Shown here: piece after piece, positions 62,438 through 64,000 of the stretch
Layout: each line of letters opens with the position of its first letter
Position numbering within the stretch: position 1 is the first letter of the stretch
Assembly: GCA_017562135.1 (NCBI GenBank)
Contig: QEYB01001046.1
Coordinates: 3,658,001-3,722,000, forward strand
From: Dipylidium caninum
Taxonomy: Eukaryota > Platyhelminthes > Cestoda > Cyclophyllidea > Dipylidiidae
DNA length: 64,000 nt
Direction: 5' to 3'
The notes under the pieces: model-generated
What the model was told of the DNA's origin: nothing
What the model saw: only the letters and a program-made list of their open reading frames with translations
Databases searched by the model: none
Made by a program: the position numbers and the translations under genes

Positions 62438-64000
62438 CTATAAGGGAAAATTAGAGACCCGGAAAATTCCTTGACTTAAATGAAAGACTTAGGAAAATGC
62501 TACTCGTTTAACTTTCAGAAAAAGTGAATACTTTACTTTTTATTGTTTTTTTTGGCATATTTAAGAAGACGTCAGTTAAAATGAGCGAAAGCAATAAATC
62601 ATTAAGTTAATTTATAAGATTTATCAGGGCAATTCTAAGGGTGTCCACTAAAAGCGACAAGACTTAGGCCTAATGAAACTAAAGCGAGTGATTAAACAGA
62701 AACCATACATTTCCATCCTCCTATGCATTCCGAGGCTGAATGACATCTAGAAAGCATGACTAACAACTATAATCAGTTCAGTCACGGAAAGTGTCTGCTC
62801 CTGCCGAGAGAATGACAAACATGCATGTGCATCTAACACCGAATAGCCTTTTCCTCCGCATTCGCCACTAAGTATGTTTCATCCTCGTGAACGGTGAAAT
62901 GGTTGAAACAGTAGTGCTAACAGCGTTTATAAATCCGAGGGAGTTCGTCCCATAGTGATATGCCAGCTTTGGAAAACGCCTAAGTCCTATTGTTAAGGTT
63001 TTTATCAATTAACCGTGGATTTAGCTGATGAAGAAAACTTGTCTTTATTTGCCACTTACATTAATTCATTTGTTCTATCGTCAAATGGTATACACTGACT
63101 CTAATCACAAACATATCTGTACTGCTGCAATTTAACGTTCCATTCGTGGAAAAATAATAGAGTCTGATGCGTTATAATACACAAATACTGTCCCATTTAA
63201 TACACAACAGTCTTGTATCCTCACGCGTCGAAGAAGAGCCGTGATTATCTACCGTCATAGAACGTTAAAATTAGATATTGCATCTTTTTCACGTCCAGAC
63301 TATCAGAAGAGAAAGGAATTTAAAATTGTTGGTTGTAATCTCGGTTAGACATATTTGTACAATATAAGCTCTACACTTGCTTCAGCAGGTTCACTGCGAA
63401 AGCAAGAGCGAGTGATCTAAGGTAAAACTATACACGAAAGTGACTGTCAAAGAGATAGCGAGGCTTATCACGTATGCACGGGGTGCACTCTCATCCACTT
63501 TTAGCAAATAGATTCTAATGGCATCTGATCAGGTTAAGGCGAAGAAGGTATGTTAGTCTTTACGAGTGGCAACGACGTTTGTGACTGTTAACTTCTGCGG
63601 AAACGAATTTGTATTTACTCAAAAACTTATTCAAGAAAATTTAAATCTACAAACAAAGAAGTAAGTTCAGTTCAGATGAATTAAGCGAGATCTTTTAAGA
63701 TCTACACATGCAAGCCAGTACAAAACTAAGTAATTCGAAACAATACTCTCGGTCATTGCATTTCACCTTAAAACCACTGTGATTTCCCCGAGTGCAGAGA
63801 TCAGCGATTGAAAAAAAAGTGGACTCATAAAAAAAGTGTGGATTTAAAGCAGTTTGACCCAAAAGAGCGGAGGAGAAGAATGTTTAACAATTAACTTATT
63901 AAAATTATTTACGATTACTACCCATTTAGCATAATTTCGAGCATGTAAGTTTGCGAAAAACATTAATCAAAGAACAAAATACCGTAGACTCCTATATAAT
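62438..64000. other. Presumed SGSM intron sequence to the window end
   Basis: Upstream of the first recognised SGSM exon. I found no exon matching the RUN domain or the start of the PH-like region here, so this is probably intron. Confidence 0.5.

Overview
This window is animal nuclear DNA, most likely from a parasitic flatworm and perhaps a tapeworm. The genes are split by GT-AG introns, there are no bacterial operons, and the proteins are metazoan families: kinesin-2, a class A GPCR, gankyrin, UBFD1, CCT gamma, SGSM and a CAT transporter. Very short introns (30-38 nt through all of CCT3) next to kilobase-scale introns fit a flatworm, but the species is inferred, not shown. I joined exons by hand. 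For each gene marked complete, the reading phase closes across every junction, except CCT3, which carries two net frameshifts.

Layout. 1-3329 (-): a cationic amino-acid transporter (SLC7A type) that runs off the left edge. 4211-8036 (+): a TLCD4/TMEM56-like TLC-domain membrane protein in 8 exons, including one GC-AG intron. 8554-10483 (+): TMEM115, a Golgi rhomboid-like protein, 3 exons. 10955-11625 (+): a decayed mariner transposase. 12804-18329 (-): KIF17/OSM-3 kinesin-2, 9 exons, 812 residues. 18330-27320: about 9 kb with no supported gene. 27321-36186 (-): a neuropeptide-type class A GPCR in 10 exons with large introns and altered DRY and NPxxY motifs. 36187-41405: about 5 kb with no supported gene. 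41406-43300 (+): gankyrin (PSMD10), 6 exons. 43756-44749 (-): UBFD1, 2 exons. About 46.5-49.3 kb (+): an unrecognised Ser/Pro-rich protein with basic patches. 49841-51720 (-): CCT3, 9 exons with two frameshifts. 53199-62437 (-): SGSM-type RabGAP with a complete TBC domain; its N-terminal RUN half lies beyond the right edge.

The genes do not form one pathway. Shared themes are protein quality control (gankyrin, UBFD1, CCT3), Golgi and membrane traffic (TMEM115, TLCD4, SGSM) and cilia or signalling (KIF17, GPCR). The points most worth a second look are the two CCT3 frameshifts, the 30-nt in-frame CCT3 intron, the GC-AG intron, the divergent GPCR motifs, the mariner fossil, the unknown Ser/Pro-rich gene and a 23-nt near-repeat at two sites 26 kb apart. 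I found no CRISPR array, rRNA or tRNA.
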